DNA of 64,000 bases from Citrobacter youngae (GTDB lineage Bacteria; Pseudomonadota; Gammaproteobacteria; Enterobacterales; Enterobacteriaceae): the NCBI RefSeq assembly GCF_003818115.1, contig NZ_RPOI01000035.1, positions 1 to 64,000 of the forward strand, written 5' to 3'. Every line of letters begins with the position of its first letter. Position 1 is the stretch's first letter. The position numbers and the translations under genes are program-made. Shown piece by piece: positions 30,789 to 40,383 of this stretch. The notes under the pieces were generated by a model. That model was not told where the DNA came from. It saw nothing but the letters and a program-made list of their open reading frames with translations, and did not search any database.

Positions 30789-32618
30789 CTACTCTTCGTC
30801 GTCACCATCAACGTGTGCGCGAATAAGCGCCATAAACTCTTTACCGAAACGCTCAAGTTTACGCATCCCCACACCGTTGACGCTCAGCATTTCGCTCGGT
30901 GAAACTGGCATCTGCTCCGCCATTTCAATCAGCGTGGCGTCGTTGAACACCACGTACGGCGGGATGTTCTCTTCATCGGCAATAGCTTTACGCAGCTTAC
31001 GCAATTTGGCGAACAGTTTGCGGTCATAGTTGCCGCCGAAGGATTTCTGCATCGCGCGCGGTTTCAGCGCCACAATACGCGGTACCGCAAGCTGTAGTAG
31101 AACTTCACCGCGCAGCACCGGACGCGCGGCTTCGGTTAACTGTAACGCGGAGTGATGAGCAATATTCTGCGTCACCAGGCCCAGGTGAATAAGCTGGCGA
31201 ATAACGCTCACCCAGTGTTCGTGGCTTTGCTCACGACCAATGCCGTAGACCGGCAGTTTGTCATGAGCCAGTTCGCGAATACGCTGATTATTCGCTCCGC
31301 GCAGCACTTCCACGACGTACCCCATGCCGAAGCGTTGGTTAACACGGTAAATCGTCGACAGCGCTTTGCGCGCATCCATGAGTCCGTCGTACTGTTTTGG
31401 CGGATCGAGGCAGATGTCGCAGTTACCGCAAGGCTCCTGACGCCCTTCGCCAAAATAATTCAGCAGCACCAGGCGACGACAGGTTTGCGCCTCGGCAAAC
31501 GCCCCCATCGCATTGAGCTTATGGCGCTCGATATCCAGCAGTTGCCCAGCGGGTTTCTCTTCGAGGCAACGGCGTAGCCATGCCATATCTGCCGGATCGT
31601 AAAACAGCATTGCTTCCGCAGGCAGGCCGTCACGCCCGGCGCGGCCGGTTTCCTGGTAATAGGACTCGATGTTGCGCGGAATATCAAAATGCACCACGAA
31701 GCGTACGTTGGGTTTGTTGATCCCCATACCGAACGCCACGGTCGCCACCACGATTTGCAGGTCGTCGCGCTGGAATTTCTCCTGCACGTCAGCGCGTACG
31801 GTATTTTCCAGCCCGGCATGATAAGCCCCGGCACTGATGCCCCGGCTTTGCAGACGCGCGGCGGTGTCTTCTACTTTAGCGCGACTGTTACAGTAGATAA
31901 TGCCAGACTTACCGCGCTGCTCTTGCACGTAGCGCATCAGCTGATCGAGCGGCTTAAACTTCTCCATCAACATGTAGCGAATGTTCGGGCGGTCAAAGCT
32001 GCTGATCTGAATTAACGGGTCGTTGAGTCCCAGCAGACGCACAATGTCCAGCCGGGTTGTCTCATCCGCAGTCGCGGTCAGCGCCACAAACGGCAGGGTT
32101 GGGAAACGTTGGCGCAACTGTCCCAGCGCCGCGTATTCCGGGCGGAAATCATGCCCCCACTGCGAAATACAGTGCGCTTCATCAACCGCCAGCAGCACCG
32201 GATTCCAGTGCGCCAGATGCTCAAGGAAGTTATCCAGCATCAGGCGTTCGGGCGCAATGTACAGTAAGCGAATCTGTCCTGTACGACAGCCTGCCATCAC
32301 CTCAAGCTGCTGCTCACGACTTTGAGTGGAGTTGAGGCACGCCGCCGCCACGCCGTTGGCCAGCAGTTGATCGACCTGATCCTTCATCAAGGAAATCAGC
32401 GGAGAAACAACAACGGTGAGTCCGTTTAGCAATAATGCGGGAATTTGATAGCACAGGGATTTACCGCCGCCGGTCGGCATAACGACCAGGCAGTCGCGAC
32501 CAGAGAGCACTGTATCAATGATTTCTTCCTGACCCGGGCGAAACTGTTGGTAGCCAAAGGTTTCTTGCAAAACCTGCTTAGCGCCCATTTCCAGATTCAA
32601 CACTTCCGCCTGCGCCAC
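30789..32618 (-). CDS. recQ: ATP-dependent DNA helicase RecQ
   Basis: The 609-residue 3'-5' helicase has exactly the E. coli length. It acts in RecF-pathway recombination and suppresses illegitimate recombination. Domains in order: helicase lobe 1 with Walker A PTGGGKS (48-54) and the DEAH box DEAHCISQW (about 146-154), then lobe 2 with QETGRAGRDG. The RecQ-CT zinc module follows (Cys ligands in CRRLVLL and CGNCDIC), then a winged helix, and the HRDC domain at about 530-609. A terminator of pldA lies upstream. Confidence 0.97.
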   Translation of the reverse strand: MAQAEVLNLEMGAKQVLQETFGYQQFRPGQEEIIDTVLSGRDCLVVMPTGGGKSLCYQIPALLLNGLTVVVSPLISLMKDQVDQLLANGVAAACLNSTQSREQQLEVMAGCRTGQIRLLYIAPERLMLDNFLEHLAHWNPVLLAVDEAHCISQWGHDFRPEYAALGQLRQRFPTLPFVALTATADETTRLDIVRLLGLNDPLIQISSFDRPNIRYMLMEKFKPLDQLMRYVQEQRGKSGIIYCNSRAKVEDTAARLQSRGISAGAYHAGLENTVRADVQEKFQRDDLQIVVATVAFGMGINKPNVRFVVHFDIPRNIESYYQETGRAGRDGLPAEAMLFYDPADMAWLRRCLEEKPAGQLLDIERHKLNAMGAFAEAQTCRRLVLLNYFGEGRQEPCGNCDICLDPPKQYDGLMDARKALSTIYRVNQRFGMGYVVEVLRGANNQRIRELAHDKLPVYGIGREQSHEHWVSVIRQLIHLGLVTQNIAHHSALQLTEAARPVLRGEVLLQLAVPRIVALKPRAMQKSFGGNYDRKLFAKLRKLRKAIADEENIPPYVVFNDATLIEMAEQMPVSPSEMLSVNGVGMRKLERFGKEFMALIRAHVDGDDEE

Positions 32619-32640
32619 ATTAACCCCATTAGCCTGAAAT

Positions 32641-32667
32641 AAAAACAGGCGCTATTTTCAGCGCCTG
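32641..32667 (-). terminator. Terminator of pldA
   Basis: CAGGCGCT (32646-32653) pairs with AGCGCCTG (32660-32667). On the minus strand the stem is followed by a U-rich tract (complement of AAAAA at 32641-32645). It lies 40 bases after the pldA stop and before recQ. Confidence 0.82.
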
Positions 32668-32706
32668 AGAGAGAAACTGCAATGATTAAAATACTCTCAA
32701 TACTTA

Positions 32707-33576
32707 TCAGAAGATATCGTTGAGCATCACGCCCACACCAACACGGGTCTGATTGAAGTTATAGTCAATCAGCGATTCGCCGTAACCGCTGTAAACCTGG
32801 GTGTAAAGACGCACATGCTTCGTAATGGGGTAACTGACACCCAACTCAGCGCCGCCGTAACCGGTATTCCAGTTGTACTGACCTTTCGCACTTAAGACGG
32901 CGTCACCGAGGTGATAACCCAGTTTGAGCTGATAGTAGCCCATATATTTTGTGATATCCGGGTTATCATCAGTGCTGCCGATGACGTACCACGGCTTAAC
33001 TTCCACCAGCCAGTTACCGTTTTCAGCCATCAGGCGAGTATAAAGACGGTTCCAGCTACGTGAAGTGGGATCGGAGCGGCCGTTAGAGTCATGGTTATAA
33101 CCCATTTCGACATCACGAAGCGTCCAACCGGCAAAGCGGTAGTCGGTGGCGAAACCGAGGAACAATTGCGGTTCGTAGTTGGTTTCGCGAAACGGTGAAG
33201 ACTCTTCACTGTTAGAAAGCTGCCACCAGGATTTCTGGGTATAGGAGCCGCCGAGTACCGAATTTGGGCCTAATATCCCGCGCCACAGCGGAAACGCCAG
33301 GCTTAGCTGAAACTTAACCTCATCTTTGCGCGCATTTTCGGACCAGCTATAGCTGCTGATCGCCTCTTTGTTCATGTCGCTGGTATTGGTGTAGATAAGA
33401 TAGTTAGTGTCATAAGGATAAAGCGTGAAAGGGTTGTCATGTTCCTGCAGCATGTTGGCGATAATACTGCCACGAACCGCCGGTGCATCATGAATCTCTT
33501 TCACTGTCGCTTCCTGCGCATACGCGGTCAACGGCAGCATGACTGCTGGTAGTAACCATCCCAAAATCGCCCGCAT
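32707..33576 (-). CDS. pldA: Outer membrane phospholipase A PldA
   Basis: This 289-residue precursor (same as E. coli) has a signal peptide of about 20 residues (MRAILGWLLPAVMLPLTAYA, cleaved before QEAT). A 12-strand beta-barrel follows and ends in the aromatic-terminated strand with IF. The catalytic His-Ser-Asn triad is visible in GYNHDSNGRSDP (His and Ser) and SWNRLYTR (Asn). It is a Ca2+-dependent, dimerising enzyme that hydrolyses phospholipids mislocalised to the outer leaflet. It is divergent from yigI across 165 bases. Confidence 0.96.
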   Translation of the reverse strand: MRAILGWLLPAVMLPLTAYAQEATVKEIHDAPAVRGSIIANMLQEHDNPFTLYPYDTNYLIYTNTSDMNKEAISSYSWSENARKDEVKFQLSLAFPLWRGILGPNSVLGGSYTQKSWWQLSNSEESSPFRETNYEPQLFLGFATDYRFAGWTLRDVEMGYNHDSNGRSDPTSRSWNRLYTRLMAENGNWLVEVKPWYVIGSTDDNPDITKYMGYYQLKLGYHLGDAVLSAKGQYNWNTGYGGAELGVSYPITKHVRLYTQVYSGYGESLIDYNFNQTRVGVGVMLNDIF

Positions 33577-33741
33577 CGGTACTGTTCTCCTGAACCAAAA
33601 TATTGATGAATTGTATAATTATCTGGCAAGTATTCTACATACTTAGCGAGTTCCTCGTTAATCATCCCGTCCTAAAGTAGAAAACAACAAATAATAAGCA
33701 TAATATCAACATTTCATTAACCATTGAGATGTAGGGATCGT

Positions 33742-34209
33742 ATGTCTGCCGTACTTACTGCTGAGGAAGCGCTGAAGTTAGTGGGTGAAATGTTTGTCTA
33801 TCATATGCCGTTTAACCGGGCGCTGGGACTGGAGCTTGAACGCTATGAGAAAGAATTTGCTCAATTAGCCTTTAATAACCAACCGATGATGGTCGGCAAC
33901 TGGGCGCAAAGCATTTTGCATGGCGGCGTGATCGCCTCGGCGCTGGACGTCGCCGCCGGACTGGTGTGCGTTGGGAGTACGCTGACTCGCCATGAAACGA
34001 TCAGCGAAGACGAACTGCGTCAGCGGATGTCACGCATGGGAACCATCGATTTGCGCGTTGATTACCTGCGCCCTGGTAGAGGGAACCGCTTTACCGCCAC
34101 CAGCAGCCTGCTGCGGGCGGGTAATAAAGTCGCCGTTGCACGCGTGGAACTGCATAACGAAGAACAGCTTTATATTGCCAGCGCAACCGCCACTTATATG
34201 GTGGGGTAA
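33742..34209 (+). CDS. yigI: Hot-dog-fold acyl-CoA thioesterase YigI
   Basis: The 155-residue protein of the PaaI/YigI thioesterase family has a hot-dog fold. Conserved segments are [15 protein letters not shown] and [13 protein letters not shown]. coli YigI is described as a medium/long-chain acyl-CoA thioesterase. The ATG at 33742 gives the E. coli length. A TTG six codons upstream is in frame but less likely. It precedes rarD with a 51-base gap, possibly co-transcribed. Confidence 0.9.
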   Translation: MSAVLTAEEALKLVGEMFVYHMPFNRALGLELERYEKEFAQLAFNNQPMMVGNWAQSILHGGVIASALDVAAGLVCVGSTLTRHETISEDELRQRMSRMGTIDLRVDYLRPGRGNRFTATSSLLRAGNKVAVARVELHNEEQLYIASATATYMVG

Positions 34210-34260
34210 GCAGCCAAAAAAAGGTAAACTGCTGTTACATTTCTGCAATGAGTTTTCCCG

Positions 34261-35154
34261 ATGGATGCTAAACAAACGCGGCAGGGCGTGTTACTCGCTC
34301 TTGCTGCTTATTTTATTTGGGGTATCGCTCCTGCCTACTTCAAGCTGATTTACTATGTCCCGGCAGATGAGATCCTGACGCACCGCGTCATCTGGTCATT
34401 TTTCTTTATGGTGGTACTGATGAGCATCAGCCGCCAGTGGTCGGGTGTCAAAACGCTGCTACAAACGCCAAAGAAGATCTTCCTGCTGGCGCTCTCTGCA
34501 GTGCTCATCGGCGGAAACTGGCTGCTGTTCATTTGGGCAGTCAATAATCACCATATGCTGGAAGCCAGCCTCGGCTATTTTATTAACCCACTGGTGAATA
34601 TTGTGCTGGGAATGCTTTTCCTCGGCGAACGCTTTCGTCGCATGCAGTGGCTGGCGGTACTGTTAGCCGCCTGTGGCGTACTGGTACAGCTGTGGACCTT
34701 TGGATCGCTGCCAATAATCGCGCTAGGACTGGCGTTCAGCTTTGCTTTCTATGGTCTGGTGCGCAAGAAGATTGCGGTCGAAGCACAAACCGGCATGCTG
34801 ATCGAAACCCTGTGGCTTTTACCCGTTGCAGCCATCTATCTGTTTGGTATTGCGGACAGCCCAACCAGCCATATGGGGCAAAACCCGATGTCGCTCAATC
34901 TGCTGCTGATTGCTGCGGGTGTCGTGACCACCATTCCGCTGCTGTGCTTTACCGGCGCGGCAACCCGCCTGCGTCTGTCGACGCTGGGTTTCTTCCAGTA
35001 TATCGGACCTACGCTGATGTTCCTGCTGGCCGTCACCTTCTACGGTGAAGTCCCAGGAACGGATAAAATGGTCACATTTGCGTTTATCTGGGTCGCGCTG
35101 GCGATTTTCGTGATGGATGCGATTTATACGCAACGACGGGTACGTCGGAGCTAG
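34261..35154 (+). CDS. rarD: Chloramphenicol-sensitive protein RarD (EamA family)
   Basis: The 297-residue membrane protein (E. coli 296) has about ten transmembrane segments of the EamA/DMT superfamily. The conserved start is KQTRQGVLLALAAYFIWG, and LEASLGYFINPLVNI lies in the middle. The substrate is not established in enterics. The name comes from a chloramphenicol phenotype in Pseudomonas. It ends just before a BIME and the convergent corA. In E. coli, yigG and yigF lie between the two, and here they are missing. Confidence 0.92.
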   Translation: MDAKQTRQGVLLALAAYFIWGIAPAYFKLIYYVPADEILTHRVIWSFFFMVVLMSISRQWSGVKTLLQTPKKIFLLALSAVLIGGNWLLFIWAVNNHHMLEASLGYFINPLVNIVLGMLFLGERFRRMQWLAVLLAACGVLVQLWTFGSLPIIALGLAFSFAFYGLVRKKIAVEAQTGMLIETLWLLPVAAIYLFGIADSPTSHMGQNPMSLNLLLIAAGVVTTIPLLCFTGAATRLRLSTLGFFQYIGPTLMFLLAVTFYGEVPGTDKMVTFAFIWVALAIFVMDAIYTQRRVRRS

Positions 35155-35157
35155 GGC

Positions 35158-35226
35158 ATTGCCGGATGGCGCTTCGCTTATCCGGCCTACAAAAGCACAT
35201 CGCCGTAGGCCGGATAAGTCACCGCT
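35158..35226. repeat. BIME: two inverted REP sequences between rarD and corA
   Basis: The first REP GCCGGATGGCGCTTCGC with TTATCCGGCCTAC (35161-35190) is followed by an inverted partial copy GTAGGCCGGATAAG (35205-35218). This pairing of oppositely oriented REP units between two convergent genes is a typical BIME. Confidence 0.9.
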
Positions 35227-35227
35227 A

Positions 35228-36178
35228 TTACAGCCAGTTCTTGCGCTTAAAGTACAGATACGGCGCCAGACCGGCGAGCATCATAAAGACAATCGCCCCA
35301 GGATAACCGAAGCTCCAGTGCAGTTCCGGCATGAATTCAAAGTTCATCCCGTAGCTTGAAGCCACCAGCGTCGGCGGCAGGAACACCACGGAGACCACCG
35401 AGAAGATCTTGATGATGCGGTTCTGCTCGATGTTGATAAAACCCATCGCCGCCTGCATCAGGAAGTTAACCTTCTGGAACAGCGATTCATTGTGCGGCAG
35501 CAGAGATTCGATATCGCGCAGGATCTCACGCGCCTGCTCCAGCTGACTGCCCGGCAACCGCGCTTTACGCACCAGGAAATTCAGTGCGCGCTGGGTATCC
35601 ATCAGACACAGACGTACCTTCCAGCCGATATCTTCCAGTTCCGCCAGCGTCGACAGCGCTTCGTCATATTCATCGCCCTGACGCCCTTCCATGATCACAC
35701 GGCTGAGTTTTTCCAGGTCGCTGTAGATGTTTTCGATCTCATCCGCCAGCTGTTCAATTTTGGTTTCGAACAGGTCGAGCAACAGCTCGTAGGCATTGCC
35801 ATCCACCATCGCCTGGTTACGCGCACGCATGCGGTACAGGCGAAAGGCCGGCAATTCGCGCTCGCGCAGGGTAAACAGACGGCCTTCGCGAATAGTAAAT
35901 GCGACGGTTGAGTTACCCGCGTGATCGTCGGCGTCTTCATAAAAGAAGAAGGAGTGAATGTGCAGACCGTCTTCGTCTTCAAAAAAACGCGCGGATGCTT
36001 CGATGTCTTCCAGTTCAGGGCGCGTAGCCAGATTCTGGCCCAAGTCCTTTTGCACACGGTTTCGTTCTTCGTCATCCGGCTCGACTAAATCGACCCAAAC
36101 CGAACTGGCCAGGTGCTCGATCTCGTCTGCCTCAAGGCGAGTTAAACGATTGTTTTCCAGTTGAAATGCGCTCAGCAT
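35228..36178 (-). CDS. corA: Magnesium transporter CorA
   Basis: This 316-residue pentameric Mg2+ (Co2+, Ni2+) channel of the inner membrane has a large acidic cytosolic domain (about 1-250), a long pore helix and two C-terminal transmembrane helices. The signature [11 protein letters not shown] (about residues 280-290) joins the two helices. The basic tail FKRKNWL ends the protein. The ATG at 36178 gives the family length. Five extra in-frame codons upstream are rejected. It is preceded by a 237-base leader with the short ORF corL, which in Salmonella couples Rho-dependent termination to translation. Confidence 0.96.
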   Translation of the reverse strand: MLSAFQLENNRLTRLEADEIEHLASSVWVDLVEPDDEERNRVQKDLGQNLATRPELEDIEASARFFEDEDGLHIHSFFFYEDADDHAGNSTVAFTIREGRLFTLRERELPAFRLYRMRARNQAMVDGNAYELLLDLFETKIEQLADEIENIYSDLEKLSRVIMEGRQGDEYDEALSTLAELEDIGWKVRLCLMDTQRALNFLVRKARLPGSQLEQAREILRDIESLLPHNESLFQKVNFLMQAAMGFINIEQNRIIKIFSVVSVVFLPPTLVASSYGMNFEFMPELHWSFGYPGAIVFMMLAGLAPYLYFKRKNWL

Positions 36179-36306
36179 GACCGGGACTCCCAATGCAAAA
36201 AATTATCGGACAGTTCGGAGGGCACACAGAAACAAATTGGGTTTCAGACCATTAAACAGCCTGACTCAGCGCGACGGGAAAAAACAGAAGGTCGCTGACA
36301 ACCGCG

Positions 36307-36334
36307 AAGGCTATCAGCAAAAAGGGATAGCCTT
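36307..36334 (-). promoter_or_regulatory. Hairpin at the corL stop in the corA leader
   Basis: On the minus strand AAGGCTATC pairs with GATAGCCTT (9 bases, 10-base loop). The first arm begins in the corL stop codon. A ribosome finishing corL would therefore disturb this stem, as expected for the translation-sensitive leader described for Salmonella corA. Confidence 0.6.
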
Positions 36335-36389
36335 AGGAGTTGATCCTGGATGACAGGATAATGAGCCAGTATCTACTGGGTGTGTCCAA
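36333..36389 (-). CDS. corL: Putative CorL leader peptide
   Basis: This is an 18-codon ORF with a TTG start at 36389, preceded by AAGAGG nine bases upstream, that ends with TAA at 36333. The peptide is predicted as MDTPSRYWLIILSSRINS. It lies about 26 bases after the predicted transcription start and about 155 bases before corA. Salmonella corA has a conserved leader peptide called CorL whose translation controls Rho entry into the leader. Position and size fit, but I cannot verify sequence identity with the published CorL. An alternative 6-codon ATG ORF (from 36423) overlaps the promoter and is unlikely. Confidence 0.55.
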   Translation of the reverse strand: MDTPSRYWLIILSSRINS

Positions 36390-36421
36390 GGCGAATGTCC
36401 TCTTAGCGTAATCGTGCGCGC

Positions 36422-36450
36422 ATGTTACGCCAGCAAAATTTTGACGTCAA
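36422..36450 (-). promoter_or_regulatory. corA promoter
   Basis: On the minus strand, -35 TTGACG (36445-36450), a 17-base spacer and -10 TAACAT (36422-36427) predict a start near 36415, giving a leader of about 237 bases ahead of corA. The rest of this 359-base gap (36451-36537) holds an imperfect inverted repeat GCTAGCCT/AGGCTAGC (36464-36503) after uvrD and nothing coding. Confidence 0.65.
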
Positions 36451-36537
36451 CACGCAACGAAACGCTAGCCTGGATAAATTACCTGCTCATCAGTAAGGCT
36501 AGCAGATCGTTACAAAATAATGATATTTTTCTGAAAG

Positions 36538-38700
36538 TTATACCGTTTCCAGTCGGGCATAGGCCGCCACCAGCCATTTGATCCCCTGCCCCTGGAACGC
36601 AACCTGCAAACGACTGTGCTCGCCGCTGCCTTCCAGATTGACAATGGTGCCCTCGCCAAACTTGGCATGGCGCACCCGCTGGCCAAGCTTATAGCCGGTA
36701 TCATTTTCCGCCATTGGCGTGCCCATTCGCTGATGGCTCACCGGACGGCTGACCGTGGCGCGCAGACGTACCTCTTCAACACACGTTTCCGGCAGTTCAC
36801 CAATAAAGCGCGACGGGCGATGGTAAACCTCTTTGCCGTACAGACGACGCGTTTCGGCGTAGGTCAGCGTCAGCTTTTGCATTGCGCGGGTCACGCCGAC
36901 GTAGGCAAGGCGGCGTTCCTCTTCGAGACGTCCGCCTTCGTCCAGCGACATCTGGCTGGGGAACATGCCTTCTTCCATGCCGACGATAAACACCTGCGGG
37001 AACTCCAGACCTTTCGCCGAGTGCAGGGTCATCAGCTGAACCGCATCCTGCCAGGTATCCGCCTGCCCTTCGCCCGCTTCCAGCGCGGCGTGAGACAGGA
37101 ATGCCTGCAGCGGCATTAAGTCTTCATCTTCTTCGTTGTAGCTGAACTGGCGCGTTGCCGTCACCAGTTCGTCTAAGTTTTCGATACGCGTCTGGCCCTT
37201 CTCGCCTTTTTCCTGCTCGTACATCATGCGCAGCCCGGAGTCTTTAATCACCCGGTCAGTTTGCACGTGCAGCGGCATATCGGCGGTCTCCTGGGCCAGT
37301 GCGTCAATCAGCTCCATAAAACGCTGTAAGGCGCTGGCAGCGCGCCCCGCGAGGGCTTTTTCCTGCAACAGCTCACGACAAGCCTGCCACAACGTTAGCT
37401 GGCGGTCACGGGAGGTCTGACGCACGACATCTAAAGTACGATCGCCAATCCCGCGCGTCGGCGTATTTACTACGCGCTCAAACGCCGCGTCATCATTACG
37501 GTTAGCGATCAGGCGCAGATAGGAGAGAGCATCTTTGATTTCCTGGCGTTCGAAGAAGCGCATCCCGCCATAAATCCGATACGGCATGCTGGCCTGTAAC
37601 AATGCCTCTTCCAGCACGCGCGACTGGGCGTTGCTGCGATAAAGAATAGCGCATTGCTCCAGCGCACCACCGTTGTCCTGCCAGGTCTTAATGCGGTTAA
37701 CGACAAAGCGCGCTTCATCGAGCTCGTTGAACGCGCAGTACAGCGAGATCGGTTCACCATCGACGCCGTCGGTCCACAGCTTTTTACCCAGACGCCCGTT
37801 GTTGTTCTCAATCAGGGCGTTAGCTGCGCTGAGGATATTGTTGGTCGAGCGGTAATTCTGCTCGAGGCGAATGGTTTCTGCGCCCGGGAAATCGGTGAGG
37901 AAGCGCTGGATGTTTTCCACCTGCGCCCCGCGCCAGCCGTAGATCGACTGGTCGTCATCACCCACGATCATCACTTTACCGGTATCGCCCGCCAGCAGGC
38001 GGATCCAGGCGTATTGAATGTTGTTGGTGTCCTGGAATTCGTCCACCAGGATATTGGTAAAGCGTTCGCGATAGTGCTGCAGGATATGCGGTTTGTTGAG
38101 CCACAGTTCATGGGCGCGCAGCAGCAGCTCGGCGAAATCCACCAACCCGGCGCGGTCACACGCTTCCTGATAGGCTTGATAAACCTTCTGCCAGGTTTGT
38201 TCAACCGGGTTACCGTAGCTTTGCAGGTGGTGCGGACGCAGCCCTTCGTCTTTCTGGCTATTGATAAACCACATCGCCTGACGCGGCGGCCACTGCTTCT
38301 CATCCAGGTTCATCGCCTTGATCAGGCGCTTGAGCAGACGCAATTGGTCTTCGCTGTCGAGGATCTGGAAATCCTGCGGCAGGTTGGCATCCATATGGTG
38401 CGCGCGCAGCAGACGGTGCGCCAGACCGTGGAACGTACCCACCCACATACCGCCCTGGCTGGTTCCCATGATCTGACCAATACGGTGGCGCATTTCCGCC
38501 GCCGCTTTGTTGGTAAAGGTTACCGCCATAATTGAGTACGGCGAGTTGTTCTCTACCGTCAGTAACCAGGCGATACGGTGCACAAGCACGCGCGTTTTAC
38601 CACTCCCCGCGCCTGCCAGAACCAACATGTTGCTGCGTGGCGCGGCCACAGCCTGGCGCTGTTCGTCATTGAGGCTATCGAGCAGGTAAGAAACGTCCAT
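36538..38700 (-). CDS. uvrD: DNA helicase II UvrD
   Basis: The 720-residue SF1A 3'-5' helicase is the standard size. It acts in nucleotide excision repair, methyl-directed mismatch repair and removal of stalled RNA polymerase. Motif Ia/Walker A GAGSGKT (about residues 29-35), DEFQDTN (motif II), DDDQSIYGWRGA (motif III), LEQNYRS (motif IV) and VTRAMQ (motif VI) are in order. The C-terminal Tudor-like domain (VRHAKFGEGTIV) is present. The ATG at 38700 gives the E. coli length. A LexA box 37 bases upstream places it in the SOS regulon. It is last of the dapF-yigA-xerC-yigB-uvrD series. Confidence 0.97.
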   Translation of the reverse strand: MDVSYLLDSLNDEQRQAVAAPRSNMLVLAGAGSGKTRVLVHRIAWLLTVENNSPYSIMAVTFTNKAAAEMRHRIGQIMGTSQGGMWVGTFHGLAHRLLRAHHMDANLPQDFQILDSEDQLRLLKRLIKAMNLDEKQWPPRQAMWFINSQKDEGLRPHHLQSYGNPVEQTWQKVYQAYQEACDRAGLVDFAELLLRAHELWLNKPHILQHYRERFTNILVDEFQDTNNIQYAWIRLLAGDTGKVMIVGDDDQSIYGWRGAQVENIQRFLTDFPGAETIRLEQNYRSTNNILSAANALIENNNGRLGKKLWTDGVDGEPISLYCAFNELDEARFVVNRIKTWQDNGGALEQCAILYRSNAQSRVLEEALLQASMPYRIYGGMRFFERQEIKDALSYLRLIANRNDDAAFERVVNTPTRGIGDRTLDVVRQTSRDRQLTLWQACRELLQEKALAGRAASALQRFMELIDALAQETADMPLHVQTDRVIKDSGLRMMYEQEKGEKGQTRIENLDELVTATRQFSYNEEDEDLMPLQAFLSHAALEAGEGQADTWQDAVQLMTLHSAKGLEFPQVFIVGMEEGMFPSQMSLDEGGRLEEERRLAYVGVTRAMQKLTLTYAETRRLYGKEVYHRPSRFIGELPETCVEEVRLRATVSRPVSHQRMGTPMAENDTGYKLGQRVRHAKFGEGTIVNLEGSGEHSRLQVAFQGQGIKWLVAAYARLETV

Positions 38701-38736
38701 TGGCACCGCCGGAAAAAAAAGAGTCCCAGAAATACA

Positions 38737-38752
38737 CTGGGAATTTATACAG
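38737..38752. promoter_or_regulatory. LexA (SOS) box of uvrD
   Basis: CTGGGAATTTATACAG is a 16-base CTG-N10-CAG LexA box. On the uvrD sense strand it reads CTGTATAAATTCCCAG, similar to the E. coli uvrD box, and it lies 37 bases before the ATG in the yigB-uvrD gap. Confidence 0.85.
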
Positions 38753-38764
38753 AGTTGCTGATGA

Positions 38765-39481
38765 TTATATCAGCGAGGTCAGAGATGCCAACTGTGAAAT
38801 TTCGATATGCGGCAGCAAACGACTGTCTGCGGTGTGCATCAGGTCGGCATTTTCCGGTTTGATCCAGCAGGCCTGCATACCACAACGGATGGCGCCCGCG
38901 ACGTCTGTCGTCAGGTCATCACCCACATGCAGGATCTCACCCACAGGCATGTTCAGTTTTTTCGCCGCCAGCGCGTACATGTCGCTGAACGGTTTTGATC
39001 GTCCGTCGGGACCGGCGCGCAGCACAAACTCAAAGTAATCACCCAGGCCAAACAGTTCCGGCTGCGCGTTACCGTTGGTAATCGCCACCAGCGGCCATTT
39101 GCGGGCCAGCGCTTTCAGCGTGTCATGCGTCGTCTGCGGGACTTCAATGCGGCTACGCCATTTGGCAAAATTCATCATCGCCGCATTCGCCCCCATTCTG
39201 GCTTCTGCCGCTGACAAACCCGCTTCCAGCATAGCGCGCTCTACGGCACGGTGACGCCATTGGGTAACATCGTGGTAGATTTCCGGCTCGGCGTCGCGAA
39301 CGGCCTGACGCAAGCGCTGGAGGTCGCTATTTTGCAGCGAATTCAACGCCGGATGGTAATTCTGTACAAACGCGAGCGCTTCCTGCTCGGTGCGTGTGAT
39401 AACGGGACGGTTATCGTAAAGGGTGTCATCAAGGTCAAAGGTGAGCGCAGAAATGCGCCCCAAAGGCCGGTAAAAACGCAT
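38765..39481 (-). CDS. yigB: HAD-family FMN/5-amino-6-(5-phosphoribitylamino)uracil phosphatase YigB
   Basis: This 238-residue HAD phosphatase has motif [10 protein letters not shown] (about 16-24), motif II in VAITNGNA, the Lys in GRSKPFSDM and motif [11 protein letters not shown]. coli YigB dephosphorylates FMN and the riboflavin precursor. It shares one base with the end of xerC and is part of the dapF-xerC operon. Confidence 0.94.
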   Translation of the reverse strand: MRFYRPLGRISALTFDLDDTLYDNRPVITRTEQEALAFVQNYHPALNSLQNSDLQRLRQAVRDAEPEIYHDVTQWRHRAVERAMLEAGLSAAEARMGANAAMMNFAKWRSRIEVPQTTHDTLKALARKWPLVAITNGNAQPELFGLGDYFEFVLRAGPDGRSKPFSDMYALAAKKLNMPVGEILHVGDDLTTDVAGAIRCGMQACWIKPENADLMHTADSRLLPHIEISQLASLTSLI

Positions 39482-40383
39482 TATTTCCCCCGTTTGGCGC
39501 GCGGATGCGCCGCATCGTACACTGAAGCCAGGTGTTGAAAATCAAGATGGGTATAGATTTGGGTTGTGGAGAGATTGGCATGACCCAATAACTCCTGCAC
39601 TCCGCGCAGATCGCCGCTCGACTCCAGCATATGCGTCGCAAAGGAGTGGCGTAGTTTGTGGGGATGTACGTGGCTGTTCAGCCCCTGCTTGATACCCCAT
39701 TCAGCAAAGCGTTTCTGCACGTTCCGCGCAGAGATGCGTTTGCCCAGTTTTGACAGAAATAGCGCATCGTCATCGCTGCCAAATAGCCCGCGCAGATCCA
39801 GCCAGTGCTCAATCCACGCCACCGCATTGCGGCCAATCGGCAGGCGGCGCTCTTTACTGCCCTTGCCCATCACCCACACTTCGCCGGTGTCGAGATCGAG
39901 ATGTTTAATATCCAGCCCAACCAGTTCAGATAAACGCAGCCCGGCACCGTACATCACTTCCAGCATCGCACGGTCGCGCACGGCGAGGGGATCGTTGAGA
40001 TCGATATCCAGCAGGCGATTAACGTCGTCGACGTCGATATTTTTGGGTAAATGGCGCGGCGCTTTGGGTGCGGAAACGCTTTTTGCCGGATTGGCGTTCA
40101 GCTCGCCCTGACTGACCATCCAGTCGAAGAAACTGCGCAGCGCAGACAGGCGCAAAGCCAGGCTCGCCGGTCCCAACCCTTTACGGCGACTGCGCACGGC
40201 AAAACTACGAACCATGAGCGCATCACACTGCTGCCAGCTTTGCAGACCGGTTTCACCGGCTAACGCGATGATGGCATCAAGCTGACGCTGATAATTAAGC
40301 AATGTGATCGGGCTAAGCTGGCGCTCAACGCCCAGATAGCGCAAAAAGCGCGCCACATCCTGAGAAAGGGGTGAATCGGTCAT
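39481..40383 (-). CDS. xerC: Site-specific tyrosine recombinase XerC
   Basis: The 300-residue recombinase (E. coli 298) resolves chromosome dimers at dif with XerD. The SAM-like N-terminal DNA-binding domain occupies about residues 1-105. The catalytic residues are found in GAGLRLSEL (Arg, about 150), [10 protein letters not shown] (Lys), [14 protein letters not shown] (His/Arg) and [17 protein letters not shown] (His and nucleophile Tyr, about 277). It overlaps yigA by 4 bases at its start. Confidence 0.96.
   Translation of the reverse strand: MTDSPLSQDVARFLRYLGVERQLSPITLLNYQRQLDAIIALAGETGLQSWQQCDALMVRSFAVRSRRKGLGPASLALRLSALRSFFDWMVSQGELNANPAKSVSAPKAPRHLPKNIDVDDVNRLLDIDLNDPLAVRDRAMLEVMYGAGLRLSELVGLDIKHLDLDTGEVWVMGKGSKERRLPIGRNAVAWIEHWLDLRGLFGSDDDALFLSKLGKRISARNVQKRFAEWGIKQGLNSHVHPHKLRHSFATHMLESSGDLRGVQELLGHANLSTTQIYTHLDFQHLASVYDAAHPRAKRGK

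Noticed and set aside
37654-38535. A 293-codon open frame on the + strand opposite uvrD
   Set aside because: It is antisense to the uvrD helicase motifs. No initiation signal or homology is recognised.
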